NCBI GenBank assembly: GCA_017472575.1
Contig: JAFUPX010000028.1
Location: 1 to 49,172, forward strand
Direction: 5' to 3'
Length of the DNA: 49,172 nt
Origin: Clostridia bacterium
GTDB taxonomy: Bacteria > Bacillota > Clostridia > Oscillospirales > Acutalibacteraceae
Below, piece by piece: positions 1-7,877 of the stretch (within the stretch, counting starts at the first letter, position 1; every line of letters starts with the position of its first letter). The position numbers and the translations under genes were made by a program. Under the pieces are notes generated by a model. The model had not been told where the DNA came from and did no database searches. It worked only from the letters and a program-made list of their open reading frames with translations.

Positions 1-1561
1 CTAAAGCCTTTGCTCTTTCAGGGAAGGTTGTATCGCATACTCCAAAGCAGAACTGAGAAAGGTGGGGAATGTTTGAGCGATAGGGCAAGATTTTAGCCCC
101 TGCCGGCATAATATGGTCGGTAGTGATATTATCTCCAACCTTTAAAACAAGCTCAGCAGAAAGACTGTCATTTTGGGGTCTCGCCTCGGGGAAAGGCTTA
201 ATGTTGGGACCTCTTAGTACTTCAAGCTCAGCAGCCTCAGCCTCACTTGCAGGAGCAATAACTGCGTTATCATTTATCTTAAACGCATCGGGCATCTTTA
301 TTTCGGGCATATCGCCTAAAAGCCTTGGGTCGGTTATCTCGCCTGTAAGAGCCGCTGCAACCGCTGTTTCGGGAGATACAAGGTAAACCTTGCCGTCAGC
401 AGTTCCGCTTCTGCCCTCGAAATTACGGTTAAAGGTTCTGAGAGATACACCTGCGGAATTCGGAGAGAAGCCCATTCCGATACAGGGACCGCAAGCACAT
501 TCAAGCACACGCGCTCCGCTTGCAATTATATCACTTAATGCGCCGCAGTCAGCAAGCATTGTAAGAACCTGCTTTGAACCGGGAGAAATCGAAAGGCTTA
601 CCTTTGGAGATATGGTCTTTCCCTTTAACAACGCCGCAACCTTAAGCATATCGAAAAGAGATGAGTTTGTGCAAGAGCCTATGCAGACCTGATCTACAGC
701 GGTTCCCTTTAAGGACTCAACCGTTACTATATTGTCAGGGCTGTGAGGACAGGCAATAAGCGGCTTTAACTCAGAAAGATTGATATCAATAACCTTATCG
801 TAAACCGCATCAGGGTCACTTGCAAGAGGAATATAATCCTCGCCTCTGCCCTCTGCCTCTAAGAATGCCTTGGTAATTTCATCAGAGGGGAATATTGAGG
901 TCGTGGCTCCAAGCTCAGTTCCCATGTTGGTTATGGTTGCTCTTTCGGGAACAGAAAGGCTCTTTATACCCTCTCCGCCCCATTCAATTATAGCTCCTAC
1001 TCCGCCCTTAACCGAAAGTATGCGAAGAATTTCAAGGCTTACATCCTTTGCTGTAACAAAGGGATTTAACTTACCTGTAAGGTTAACCTTATACATCTTA
1101 GGCATTGTTATATAGTAAGCGCCGCCGCCCATTGCAACAGCAACATCAAGTCCGCCTGCTCCCATAGCAAGCATACCGATACCACCGCCTGTGGGGGTGT
1201 GGCTGTCAGACCCGATAAGAGTCTTGCCCGGCTTGCCGAAGCGCTCAAGATGAACCTGATGGCAAATTCCGTTACCGGGACGGGAGAAATAAATACCGTG
1301 CTTTTTAGCAACAGACTGGATATAACGGTGGTCGTCAGCATTTTCAAAGCCGGACTGCAGGGTGTTATGGTCGATATAAGCAACACTACGCTCGGTCTTT
1401 ACCCTTTTAAGACCCATAGTTTCAAACTCTAAGTATGCCATTGTTCCGGTGGCGTCCTGAGTTAAGGTCTGGTCTATTTTAAGAGCGATTTCGCTGCCGA
1501 CGGTCATATCGCCGCTTATCATATGTTCTTTAATAATTTTCTGTGCTATTGTGTATCCCAT
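1..1561 (-). CDS. acn: Aconitate hydratase, 3' end cut by window edge
   Basis: This enzyme converts citrate to isocitrate through cis-aconitate using a [4Fe-4S] cluster. The frame is open from ATG at 1561 to base 1, giving about 520 residues of a family usually near 640. Seen in the sequence: SHTPTGGGIG near residue 119, CIGSCTNS near 295, and CACGPC near 355; the last two supply the three cluster cysteines. DNITTDHIMPAGAKILPYRS, at the start of the swivel domain, lies close to the truncated end. The start shares bases with the upstream GntR stop (TAATG), so translation is probably coupled. With the Re-citrate synthase upstream it forms the oxidative route from oxaloacetate toward 2-oxoglutarate and glutamate. 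An isocitrate dehydrogenase gene would be expected just outside the window, but that is inference. The length suggests the shorter bacterial aconitase group rather than the 890-residue AcnA type. Confidence 0.93.
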   Translation of the reverse strand, partial: MGYTIAQKIIKEHMISGDMTVGSEIALKIDQTLTQDATGTMAYLEFETMGLKRVKTERSVAYIDHNTLQSGFENADDHRYIQSVAKKHGIYFSRPGNGICHQVHLERFGKPGKTLIGSDSHTPTGGGIGMLAMGAGGLDVAVAMGGGAYYITMPKMYKVNLTGKLNPFVTAKDVSLEILRILSVKGGVGAIIEWGGEGIKSLSVPERATITNMGTELGATTSIFPSDEITKAFLEAEGRGEDYIPLASDPDAVYDKVIDINLSELKPLIACPHSPDNIVTVESLKGTAVDQVCIGSCTNSSLFDMLKVAALLKGKTISPKVSLSISPGSKQVLTMLADCGALSDIIASGARVLECACGPCIGMGFSPNSAGVSLRTFNRNFEGRSGTADGKVYLVSPETAVAAALTGEITDPRLLGDMPEIKMPDAFKINDNAVIAPASEAEAAELEVLRGPNIKPFPEARPQNDSLSAELVLKVGDNITTDHIMPAGAKILPYRSNIPHLSQFCFGVCDTTFPERAKAL

Positions 1562-2208
1562 TACTGTTTTCCTTTCTTCTTTATATGCGTATGTGCGTTT
1601 TCTATGTGTTCAAGGGTTGCTTTGCTTGCCGCTGCAGAATCTCCTGCGGCAATAGCCTCGAAAATACTTCTGTGTTCCTTTACAGATTGTGTTGCTCTGC
1701 TACCGCTCTCAACCGAAATACGGCGGTACTTCTGTATTTTCTTATGCAGAGGAACAAGAGTATCATAAAACGCGGTTGAGCCGCAAAGCTGATAAATCAT
1801 ATAATGGAAGCGGTTATCCATCTGCTTTATCTGCTCTGCATCGTGCTTTTCAAGATAGAATTCCTGAAGCTCCAGCGTTTCGCGAAGACTTTCCAGCTGT
1901 TCTTTGCTTCTGCGCTCAGCCGCAAAAGCCGCCGCTATACATTCTATATTTTTTCTTATAAGAAAAATATCCTCAAGGTCTCTTTCGGTTATACCTAAAA
2001 CCAATGAGCCCTTGCCGGTCTCCTCAATTATGTGCTCCTGCTCAAGTCTTCTTAAGGCTTCTCTTATAGGAGTGCGGCTTACACCGAGCTCAGCGCTTAG
2101 CTTACTTTCGGTTAAAATCTCTCCCCTTTGATATTTTCCGCTTAATATATCGGTTTCCATTCTTTCGAAAACCTGATCGGCAAGAGATACTGTTTTATGC
2201 TGTATCAT
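1561..2208 (-). CDS. GntR-family transcriptional regulator, FCD subfamily
   Basis: 215-residue repressor-type regulator. The N-terminal winged helix spans about residues 10-75 and includes GVSRTPIREALRRLEQE, the typical GntR recognition-helix region. The all-helical C-terminal part (about 85-210) fits an FCD ligand-binding domain, which usually binds a small organic acid through a metal. The gene lies between Re-citrate synthase (2-nt gap) and aconitase (overlap), so it very probably controls this operon. The palindrome at 3601-3618, over the expected transcription start, is the likely operator. The ligand is unknown; citrate or a related carboxylate is a reasonable inference from position only. 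Confidence 0.9.
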   Translation of the reverse strand: MIQHKTVSLADQVFERMETDILSGKYQRGEILTESKLSAELGVSRTPIREALRRLEQEHIIEETGKGSLVLGITERDLEDIFLIRKNIECIAAAFAAERRSKEQLESLRETLELQEFYLEKHDAEQIKQMDNRFHYMIYQLCGSTAFYDTLVPLHKKIQKYRRISVESGSRATQSVKEHRSIFEAIAAGDSAAASKATLEHIENAHTHIKKKGKQ

Positions 2209-2210
2209 AC

Positions 2211-3587
2211 TTAACTCCTTAAAAATCTATTTCCTGAAAGCTCTTCGATTTTCTTCTCTAACTCAGAGTTTGAAAGTGCGGTTTGTCTGCCATCCTCATA
2301 CTCCCTGTCAATCCATTCCTTAAGGGAGACTACAAGCGCATCATTCTTTGATATCTTCTTATCACCCGAAAGGCGGTAGTTGGTGTTTATCCAATAAGCT
2401 ATTCCGGCAAGACCTGATGTTTTACTCACAGCAACCGATGCCGGACGGTTAAGCAGCTTATCCGTATCAAAAATATTGTATATTTCCTGATCCTTAAGCA
2501 TACCGTCCGCGTGAATTCCGGCTCTTGTAACATTGAAATTCTGACCTACAAAGGGTGTCATCGGAGGAAGAGTATATCCCATTTCCTTTTGGAAATATTC
2601 GGCGATTTCGGTTATAACGGTTGTGTCCATACCGTCAAGCGAGCCTTTGAGCGACGCATACTCCATAACCATAGCCTCAAGCGGAACATTACCTGTTCTT
2701 TCCCCTATTCCAAGCAATGAGCAGTTAACCGCGCTTGCTCCGTAAAGCCATGCCGTTGAAGCATTGGCAACCGCCTTGTAGAAATCGTTGTGACCGTGCC
2801 ATTCAAGCATTTCGCTCGGCACATCCGAATAATGCTGCAATCCGTAAATTATACCCGGTACGCTTCTCGGAAGAGCAACCTCCGGATAAGGCACACCGTA
2901 GCCCATGGTATCGCAGGCTCTTATCCTTACGGGTATTCCCGCATCCTTGGACATTTTCATAAGCTCGTTAACAAAAGGAACAACAAAGCCGTAAAAATCC
3001 GCTCTGGTTATATCCTCTAAATGGCATCTCGGCATAACTCCTGCCTCAAATGCCTCGGCAACAGCGGCTAAGTAACCATCCATAGCCTGCTTTCTGGTTT
3101 TCTTTAATTTTTTGAAAATATGATAGTCACTGCACGAAACCAGAATTCCTGTTTCGCGGATACCCAAATCCTTAACAAGCTTGAAGTCCTCCTTGCTTGC
3201 CCTTATCCAGGTTGTAATCTCAGGGAACTTTAAACCTAATTCCTGACATTTCGCGATAGCTTCCCTATCCTTTTTGCTGTAAACAAAAAATTCGGTCTGA
3301 CGGATTATTCCATAAGGACCGCCCAACCTTGACATAAATTTATAAAGCTCAACTATCTGCTCCACCGTATACGGCTCAACCGATTGCTGACCGTCCCTCA
3401 GGGAAGTATCGGTTATCCATATATCCTTCGGCATTCCCATCGGAACGCGGCGGTGGTTGAATGCAATTTTGGGGACATCCTCGTATGTATAAAAATCCCT
3501 GTATAAATTCGGCTCCTCTACATCCTGTAAGGAATACTTGTAATTATCCTGCTCAAGAAGATTTGTTTTATTTGATATCTCAAGCAT
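2211..3587 (-). CDS. Re-citrate synthase (isopropylmalate/homocitrate synthase superfamily)
   Basis: 458 residues. The protein has an HMGL-like TIM barrel: DTSLRDGQQS at residues 60-69 supplies the metal-binding Asp and catalytic Arg, and HGHND near 265 supplies further metal ligands. It belongs to the DRE-TIM metallolyase superfamily. The long N-terminal extension, the overall length, and the partnership with aconitase argue for Re-face citrate synthase of anaerobes (acetyl-CoA plus oxaloacetate to citrate) rather than 2-isopropylmalate or homocitrate synthase. No leucine genes are near. The start is ATG at 3587 with GAGGTG six bases upstream. It is the first gene of a three-gene operon. Substrate assignment is by family and context; an isopropylmalate synthase paralogue is the main alternative. 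Confidence 0.82.
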   Translation of the reverse strand: MLEISNKTNLLEQDNYKYSLQDVEEPNLYRDFYTYEDVPKIAFNHRRVPMGMPKDIWITDTSLRDGQQSVEPYTVEQIVELYKFMSRLGGPYGIIRQTEFFVYSKKDREAIAKCQELGLKFPEITTWIRASKEDFKLVKDLGIRETGILVSCSDYHIFKKLKKTRKQAMDGYLAAVAEAFEAGVMPRCHLEDITRADFYGFVVPFVNELMKMSKDAGIPVRIRACDTMGYGVPYPEVALPRSVPGIIYGLQHYSDVPSEMLEWHGHNDFYKAVANASTAWLYGASAVNCSLLGIGERTGNVPLEAMVMEYASLKGSLDGMDTTVITEIAEYFQKEMGYTLPPMTPFVGQNFNVTRAGIHADGMLKDQEIYNIFDTDKLLNRPASVAVSKTSGLAGIAYWINTNYRLSGDKKISKNDALVVSLKEWIDREYEDGRQTALSNSELEKKIEELSGNRFLRS

Positions 3588-3600
3588 AGTTTCACCTCTT

Positions 3601-3618
3601 TTGTATAGCTGTATACAA
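3601..3618. promoter_or_regulatory. Candidate GntR operator palindrome
   Basis: TTGTATAGCTGTATACAA has perfect 7-bp inverted arms around GCTG and also contains the 8-bp palindrome TGTATACA (3610-3617). FCD-type GntR regulators commonly bind TNGTNNACNA-like sites. It overlaps the last base of the -10 box and the expected transcription start of the citrate operon, where a repressor would block transcription. Binding is inferred. Confidence 0.7.
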
Positions 3619-3646
3619 TTATACCTGCATAAATATAATTTGTCAA
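3618..3646 (-). promoter_or_regulatory. Promoter of the Re-citrate synthase operon
   Basis: On the minus strand TTGACA (3641-3646) and TATAAT (3618-3623) are separated by exactly 17 bases, a full sigma-70/sigma-A consensus. It is followed by the palindrome and then by the ribosome binding site of the first gene. Confidence 0.88.
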
Positions 3647-3740
3647 CCGCATTTATAAAAATATATATGCCGATTCAGCACTTTTTATTGATTTTCTGTT
3701 GATTTATCGTTATGGTTGAGGTGTAATAGTGATAAAAATT

Positions 3741-3762
3741 AAGCGGAGCAATCGCTCCGCTT
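3741..3762. terminator. Intrinsic terminator after the restriction gene
   Basis: Nine-bp perfect stem AAGCGGAGC/GCTCCGCTT with an AATC loop, flanked by A-rich and T-rich runs on both sides, so it can work in both directions. It starts 5 bases after the stop codon of the nuclease gene and separates it from the citrate operon. Confidence 0.8.
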
Positions 3763-3767
3763 TTTAA

Positions 3768-4874
3768 TCATATACCTTGACTTATAATTTCATTCCAAAC
3801 AGTTTTGTGTTGGAATTTTATTGATTCATCAACTTTTAATAATTCTACATAACGGTCAATAAATTCTGCTGGTTCTGTCACAAGACGCAGGTAATATTTA
3901 AGTGTAGTATAAACACCGTTTACAATTACTTGGCATCCATGAATTTGAGCAATTCTTTGGATTTCCAAATCTATTGCATCCCAATCCGCGGAATCCATAT
4001 TAGCTGTTGTCAATAAATAATAGCGTTCTGTGTTGTAAATTTTAAATTTTTCATATGCATCTGTAACAAGCTGACGAGTGATTTGAATTTCGTGCTTTAT
4101 CTCAACGCCTTCAAATGCCGTACCGTTTTCATTGTTTACATCAATATCACCAATACGACCAGATTGCGCATCTGCTGAATTGTGAGATACCAAAGGACAA
4201 AGCTCCTTATCTTTAAATCTCGCTAATTGTCCCATCATACATTGATATGCCGCATAAATTGCTAATGTTGGTAAACGAGATGCACCTGCACAAGTGTATC
4301 GGTAAGTAAAGTGTTTTTCAAGCAATTTAATAATTTTAGATATTGATAGACTATGAGGTTTTGCCAATTCAATACTTAAATCATCACGCTGTTTTATAAG
4401 CAGTTTAAAAAAGTACAGTAAAACATCATTGGCACTTAAACCTTGCACCTGCACTCTGTCAAGAACATACAAAAAAGCAGTTTTTACTTTTTTGGGAGTA
4501 ATGTTACCCGGATAATTGAAATCATAAGGATGAGTCTGTTCAAAAGAACGTGTTAACCATCCAGACTCTGCCATCGCAGGAAAACTTACAGACTTTAAAA
4601 ACGGTGTAATACAATCTTTGTCGATTGTTCTACCTGCAAAACCATTAGGTATTTTTGCTTGATGATTTCTAATATCTTGTTCAGGTTCTACAATTTTATG
4701 AACAAGTAATGTGGTCAATACTGCCACCATTCCTTTGTTGTTTTCAGAACGCGCAACAAGTAGTTCAATTTGTTCCGCATCCTCTTGCGGCATTGTTGTT
4801 GTATAATCGTTTTCAGCAGTTGCTTCCAATGCACGATTATATACATCATTTAGTATTTCGTTATGATTCGGCAA
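3768..4874 (-). CDS. Type II restriction endonuclease, SacI-like
   Basis: About 368 residues. The pattern resembles my memory of the SacI restriction enzyme family: an N-terminal helical region, a VPMS-like central part (here FLKSVSFPAMAESG), and a C-terminal PD-(D/E)XK-like core with GDIDV followed by GVEIKHE (E-x-K). The gene directly follows, and overlaps by 14 nt, a cytosine methyltransferase, which is the expected partner. I chose the TTG at 4874 as start because GGAGGT lies seven bases upstream; a TTG at 4916 further upstream has no such site. The stop is TGA. The two genes look more A+T-rich than their neighbours, which fits transfer. The recognition site cannot be read from the sequence. 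Confidence 0.75.
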   Translation of the reverse strand: MPNHNEILNDVYNRALEATAENDYTTTMPQEDAEQIELLVARSENNKGMVAVLTTLLVHKIVEPEQDIRNHQAKIPNGFAGRTIDKDCITPFLKSVSFPAMAESGWLTRSFEQTHPYDFNYPGNITPKKVKTAFLYVLDRVQVQGLSANDVLLYFFKLLIKQRDDLSIELAKPHSLSISKIIKLLEKHFTYRYTCAGASRLPTLAIYAAYQCMMGQLARFKDKELCPLVSHNSADAQSGRIGDIDVNNENGTAFEGVEIKHEIQITRQLVTDAYEKFKIYNTERYYLLTTANMDSADWDAIDLEIQRIAQIHGCQVIVNGVYTTLKYYLRLVTEPAEFIDRYVELLKVDESIKFQHKTVWNEIISQGI

Positions 4875-5862
4875 TCTGCTCACCTCCAAAGAATTGATTG
4901 TTAATTTCTTCTGCAACCGATTTTATCATGGGAATACAAACAGAATTTCCTAACTGTTTATACTGTTCTCCGATAGAACTAACTTTCACATATGTTTCAG
5001 GGAAACCCATAATCCGCCAACATTCATTGATTGTCAATTTCCTTACACGATTATCAGTAGTTAAAATAAAGTATCTACCGGATGATTCTTGTGAGGGTAA
5101 TGTTGGATGAATACCAAGCACAGAGTAAATTCGGTTTGGTTGTTTATGCACTCTTGATAGATGCTCTGTACCAGGTCTGACACCAACTTTGCGGATTGAT
5201 TTGTTTCTATATCCGGCGAAAATCAAACCAGAGCCAGGTTGTTGTTTAGGATTTTCTATCAAGGTATATTCATTCTCATTTAGATATTCAAATTCTACAT
5301 CTGTATCTAACGATTCAAGCAACCTGCTTCTTGGAACAGTTTTTAATTTATCAAAATTAAACTTACCAACTAATGAACCAATAATTATAATTCGTTCACG
5401 ATTTTGCGGAACACCGAAATCAGCACCATTTAATACTTTCCAAGATACAGAATATCCAAGCTCAATTAATTTATCAAGAATGGCTTGCAATGTTTTACCG
5501 CCATTATGGTGTACCAAATGTTTTACATTTTCAAGAAATACAACAGGTGGCTTTTTCTCATTAAGTATTCTGCATATATCAAAAAATAATGTTCCTCTGG
5601 TATCATCAAAACCTTTTTGTTTTCCAGAAATACTAAACGGCTGACAAGGAAATCCAGCACACAAAATATCGTGGTCTGGAATAGATTTTTCGTCAATTTG
5701 AGTTATATCACCATATGGCAACTCACCAAAATTTTCATAATAGGTTCGCTGACATTCTGTATTTATATCACTGGAGAAAACACATTCAAAGCCTTGTGCA
5801 TCCATACCCAAACGGATTCCGCCAATACCACAAAACAAGTCAATAAACTTGACTATAGCCAA
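4861..5862 (-). CDS. DNA (cytosine-5-)-methyltransferase
   Basis: About 333 residues. The enzyme transfers a methyl group from S-adenosylmethionine to C5 of cytosine in a specific DNA site and protects the host from the adjacent nuclease. Motifs in order: FIDLFCGIGGIRLG (I, SAM binding), GFPCQPFS (IV, catalytic Cys), FLENVKHL (VI), QNRERIIIIG (VIII) and QLGNSVCIPM (X). The likely start is TTG at 5862: GGAGGG is centred six bases upstream, and the protein then begins AIVKFIDLFCG. An upstream TTG at 5919 lies inside the promoter's -35 box and is not credible. The 3' end overlaps the nuclease gene. Confidence 0.95.
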   Translation of the reverse strand: MAIVKFIDLFCGIGGIRLGMDAQGFECVFSSDINTECQRTYYENFGELPYGDITQIDEKSIPDHDILCAGFPCQPFSISGKQKGFDDTRGTLFFDICRILNEKKPPVVFLENVKHLVHHNGGKTLQAILDKLIELGYSVSWKVLNGADFGVPQNRERIIIIGSLVGKFNFDKLKTVPRSRLLESLDTDVEFEYLNENEYTLIENPKQQPGSGLIFAGYRNKSIRKVGVRPGTEHLSRVHKQPNRIYSVLGIHPTLPSQESSGRYFILTTDNRVRKLTINECWRIMGFPETYVKVSSIGEQYKQLGNSVCIPMIKSVAEEINNQFFGGEQIAES

Positions 5863-5890
5863 TGTATTCCCTCCTACAAACATTTTTTTC

Positions 5891-5919
5891 AGTATACCAC
5901 AATTATTTACTTCTTTCAA
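5891..5919 (-). promoter_or_regulatory. Promoter of the restriction-modification pair
   Basis: Minus-strand TTGAAA (5914-5919) and TATACT (5891-5896) are 17 bases apart. The start point would lie about 20 bases before the GGAGGG/TTG translation start, giving a short leader. The remaining stretch to 6121 shows no gene. Confidence 0.75.
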
Positions 5920-6127
5920 GGTTTTTCTACTTTTATGTTTGAGATTAAGTTAAGGCAGGAATAGCTGTCATACTTTTGGCAATCTTACTCCTTAAAAAGT
6001 AAGTTTTTAACCGCATTTTTTGTATGCTTTTCGTGGCTACAGTATGATTTTTGTCATACCGCTATTTCTTGTATTGCAATTAAACTCAACCATATACCAT
6101 AATTGCGAAACAAGCTTAGTAAATAAA

Positions 6128-6162
6128 CGATAGAACCGACTTAAAAAAAGTCGGTTCTATCG
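6128..6162. terminator. Terminator of the nusA-ribF operon, overlapping the ribF stop
   Basis: Perfect 15-bp inverted repeat (6128-6142 and 6148-6162) with an A5/T5 loop. The stem includes the TAG stop and last codons of ribF. On the minus strand it is followed by TTTATTTA. It probably ends transcripts of the long translation operon. Confidence 0.85.
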
Positions 6163-7473
6163 TTTTATATCTTCTTTAATTTGTTTTTTAAGTTCTTCTA
6201 AGGAGGAGAACTTTTTTTCTTCCCTTAAAAAGCTTATAAGGGATATTTTTATATCTTTTCCGTAAAGATTTCCGCTAAAATCCTCTATATAAGTTTCACT
6301 TATTATAAAATCGGCAGGATAGGTTGGTCGCACTCCTATATTCGTTATTCCCGAATACTGCTTTTCATCAATATAAACCTTTGTTTTATATACTCCGAAT
6401 TTAGGTTTAACAAGGTCGGCAGGATATTGCTGATTAATTGTTGGAAAACCGATTGTTCTTCCCCGTTTATCCCCCGAAATAACGGTTGAAACAAAGGAAA
6501 AGCTGTCCATTAATAATTTGTTGGCGGCTTCAACCTCACCCATCATTAAAAGCTTTCTTATTCTGGTTGAAGAAATAACCTCGCCATCCTCTGTTGCAGG
6601 CGGACAGCAGCGCAAAATTATTTTATTTTCTTTACAGAAGCTCTCAAGCATAGCTGTATCCCCTTTTGCTTCCTTTCCAAAGCGGTAATTAAAGCCGCAT
6701 GAAATAAGCGAGGGAGAAAACTCCTTTTTAAGAAATAAAAGAAAATCTTCGGCAGACATATCCTTAACATTGTTAAAATCAAGGATATGAATATCATCTA
6801 TGCCAAGCTGTTTTATAATTTTTATCTTTTCCTCAGGTAGGTTTAAAAGCTCCTTATTTGCTTTCAAAACAGACTTAGGCGGATTTAAAAACATAACCGC
6901 GATTTTTTTATAACCTGAGGGAATATCCAACACCTGTCTGTGTCCTTTATGGACACCGTCAAAGGTGCCTAGCGCAACAGCAACTTTTTCTTGCTTAGGA
7001 TAATTAATTATACACCTAATTTTCAAAAGCTGCTTTTCGGTATCAGCCTCTCCTATACCTAAAAACAAATCATTGTTTTTTACTCTGAAAAGCTCGCCGT
7101 TTGAAATGCTTTCGGTGCGGAGCCTATCAAGGCTGAGCTGTCCACCGTTGCAGAATCTTACCGCCTGTTTATCGGTAACGGTAACTCCCCTTAAATGCTT
7201 TACTGCAATCTCTTCGCTTAAAAGAAAATCGGAGATATTCTCCTGTGTAAGATTATCCAAATCAACACATTCCTCAACCGAAAATCCTGCAGCCTTTGTA
7301 CGGCATAAAGCGGTAAGCGTTGCTCCGCAGCCTAAATAATCTCCGATATCCATAGCAAGAGAGCGAATATATGTGCCCTTTGAAACCTTTGCCGAAAATT
7401 CAAACTCATTATTTTCAAGCTCTTTTGTAATTTTAAGTGAATAAATTTCCACTTCCCTTTCGGGTATTTCCAC
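6157..7473 (-). CDS. ribF: TruB C-terminal part fused to bifunctional riboflavin kinase/FAD synthetase
   Basis: One open frame encodes two things. Residues 1 to about 155 are the C-terminal half of tRNA pseudouridine-55 synthase, including KGTYIRSLAMDIG and a PUA-like end with FLGIGEA. From about residue 165 follows a complete RibF: ALGTFDGVHKGH (nucleotidyl transferase HxGH), ISSTRIRKLL, then the riboflavin kinase module with GRTIGFPTIN and GVYKT. RibF makes FMN and FAD from riboflavin and ATP. No stop codon and no clear ribosome binding site separate the two parts, so they look fused in frame. The N-terminal half of TruB is in another frame (7332-7877). Restoring one G in the G4 run at 7479-7482 joins them into a protein of about 573 residues. 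The GTG at 7473 is therefore not a natural start. Confidence 0.85.
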   Translation of the reverse strand: MEIPEREVEIYSLKITKELENNEFEFSAKVSKGTYIRSLAMDIGDYLGCGATLTALCRTKAAGFSVEECVDLDNLTQENISDFLLSEEIAVKHLRGVTVTDKQAVRFCNGGQLSLDRLRTESISNGELFRVKNNDLFLGIGEADTEKQLLKIRCIINYPKQEKVAVALGTFDGVHKGHRQVLDIPSGYKKIAVMFLNPPKSVLKANKELLNLPEEKIKIIKQLGIDDIHILDFNNVKDMSAEDFLLFLKKEFSPSLISCGFNYRFGKEAKGDTAMLESFCKENKIILRCCPPATEDGEVISSTRIRKLLMMGEVEAANKLLMDSFSFVSTVISGDKRGRTIGFPTINQQYPADLVKPKFGVYKTKVYIDEKQYSGITNIGVRPTYPADFIISETYIEDFSGNLYGKDIKISLISFLREEKKFSSLEELKKQIKEDIKR

Positions 7474-7877
7474 AGTTTCCCCTCTCTTGCCAGCTTATAA
7501 AGAGGAACTCCGTCCTTCTTTAATGCGCTGTACATAGGAGGGGTCTGCTTGATTTTTCCGACAAACTTTGATACGGCTTCTTTTAATATTTCCGGTGTTA
7601 TGTTAACTGATTGTTCCCTTAAAACCTTTCCTGTTATATCGCCTGTATCTGTTACGGTTCCAAGTTTTACTCTCGCGGTATACTCCTTGTCCGCTTCAAG
7701 CATATACGAGCAAAGCGCAGTAGGTCTGCCTACAAAAACAGGTAAAACACCGGTTGCCATAGGGTCAAGAGTTCCTGTATGACCCACACGCTTTTCGCCC
7801 GTAAGTCTTTTAACAGCGGCAACCGCTTTGTAGGATGTTATTCCTTCACCCTTTTTTAGAAGAAGTAACCCCTGCAT
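7332..7877 (-). CDS. truB: tRNA pseudouridine-55 synthase, N-terminal part (frameshifted)
   Basis: TruB makes pseudouridine 55 in the T-loop of tRNAs. The catalytic motif GHTGTLDPMATGVLP is near residue 35, and PPMYSALKKDGVPLYKLARE near residue 115 matches the family. After LAREG the frame turns to nonsense (KLWKYPKG...), while the expected ETVEIPEREVEIYSL continues in the -1 frame. The break sits at a run of four G (minus strand). A fifth G repairs it exactly, so either a homopolymer sequencing error or a real mutation is possible. The start overlaps the end of nrnA by 32 nt. Confidence 0.88.
   Translation of the reverse strand: MQGLLLLKKGEGITSYKAVAAVKRLTGEKRVGHTGTLDPMATGVLPVFVGRPTALCSYMLEADKEYTARVKLGTVTDTGDITGKVLREQSVNITPEILKEAVSKFVGKIKQTPPMYSALKKDGVPLYKLAREGKLWKYPKGKWKFIHLKLQKSLKIMSLNFRQRFQRAHIFALLLWISEII

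Noticed and set aside
5189..5644. 151-codon open frame on the plus strand
   Set aside because: It lies wholly antisense to the methyltransferase, which has all its family motifs; no ribosome binding site or domain is seen.
3768..5919. Prophage or integrative element around the restriction-modification genes
   Set aside because: No integrase, transposase, terminal repeats or tRNA attachment site was seen; only the two genes are inserted.
5920..6121. Small gene or RNA in the spacer between the methyltransferase and ribF
   Set aside because: No open frame with a ribosome binding site and only a short GTATGA/TCATAC hairpin; nothing supports a gene.
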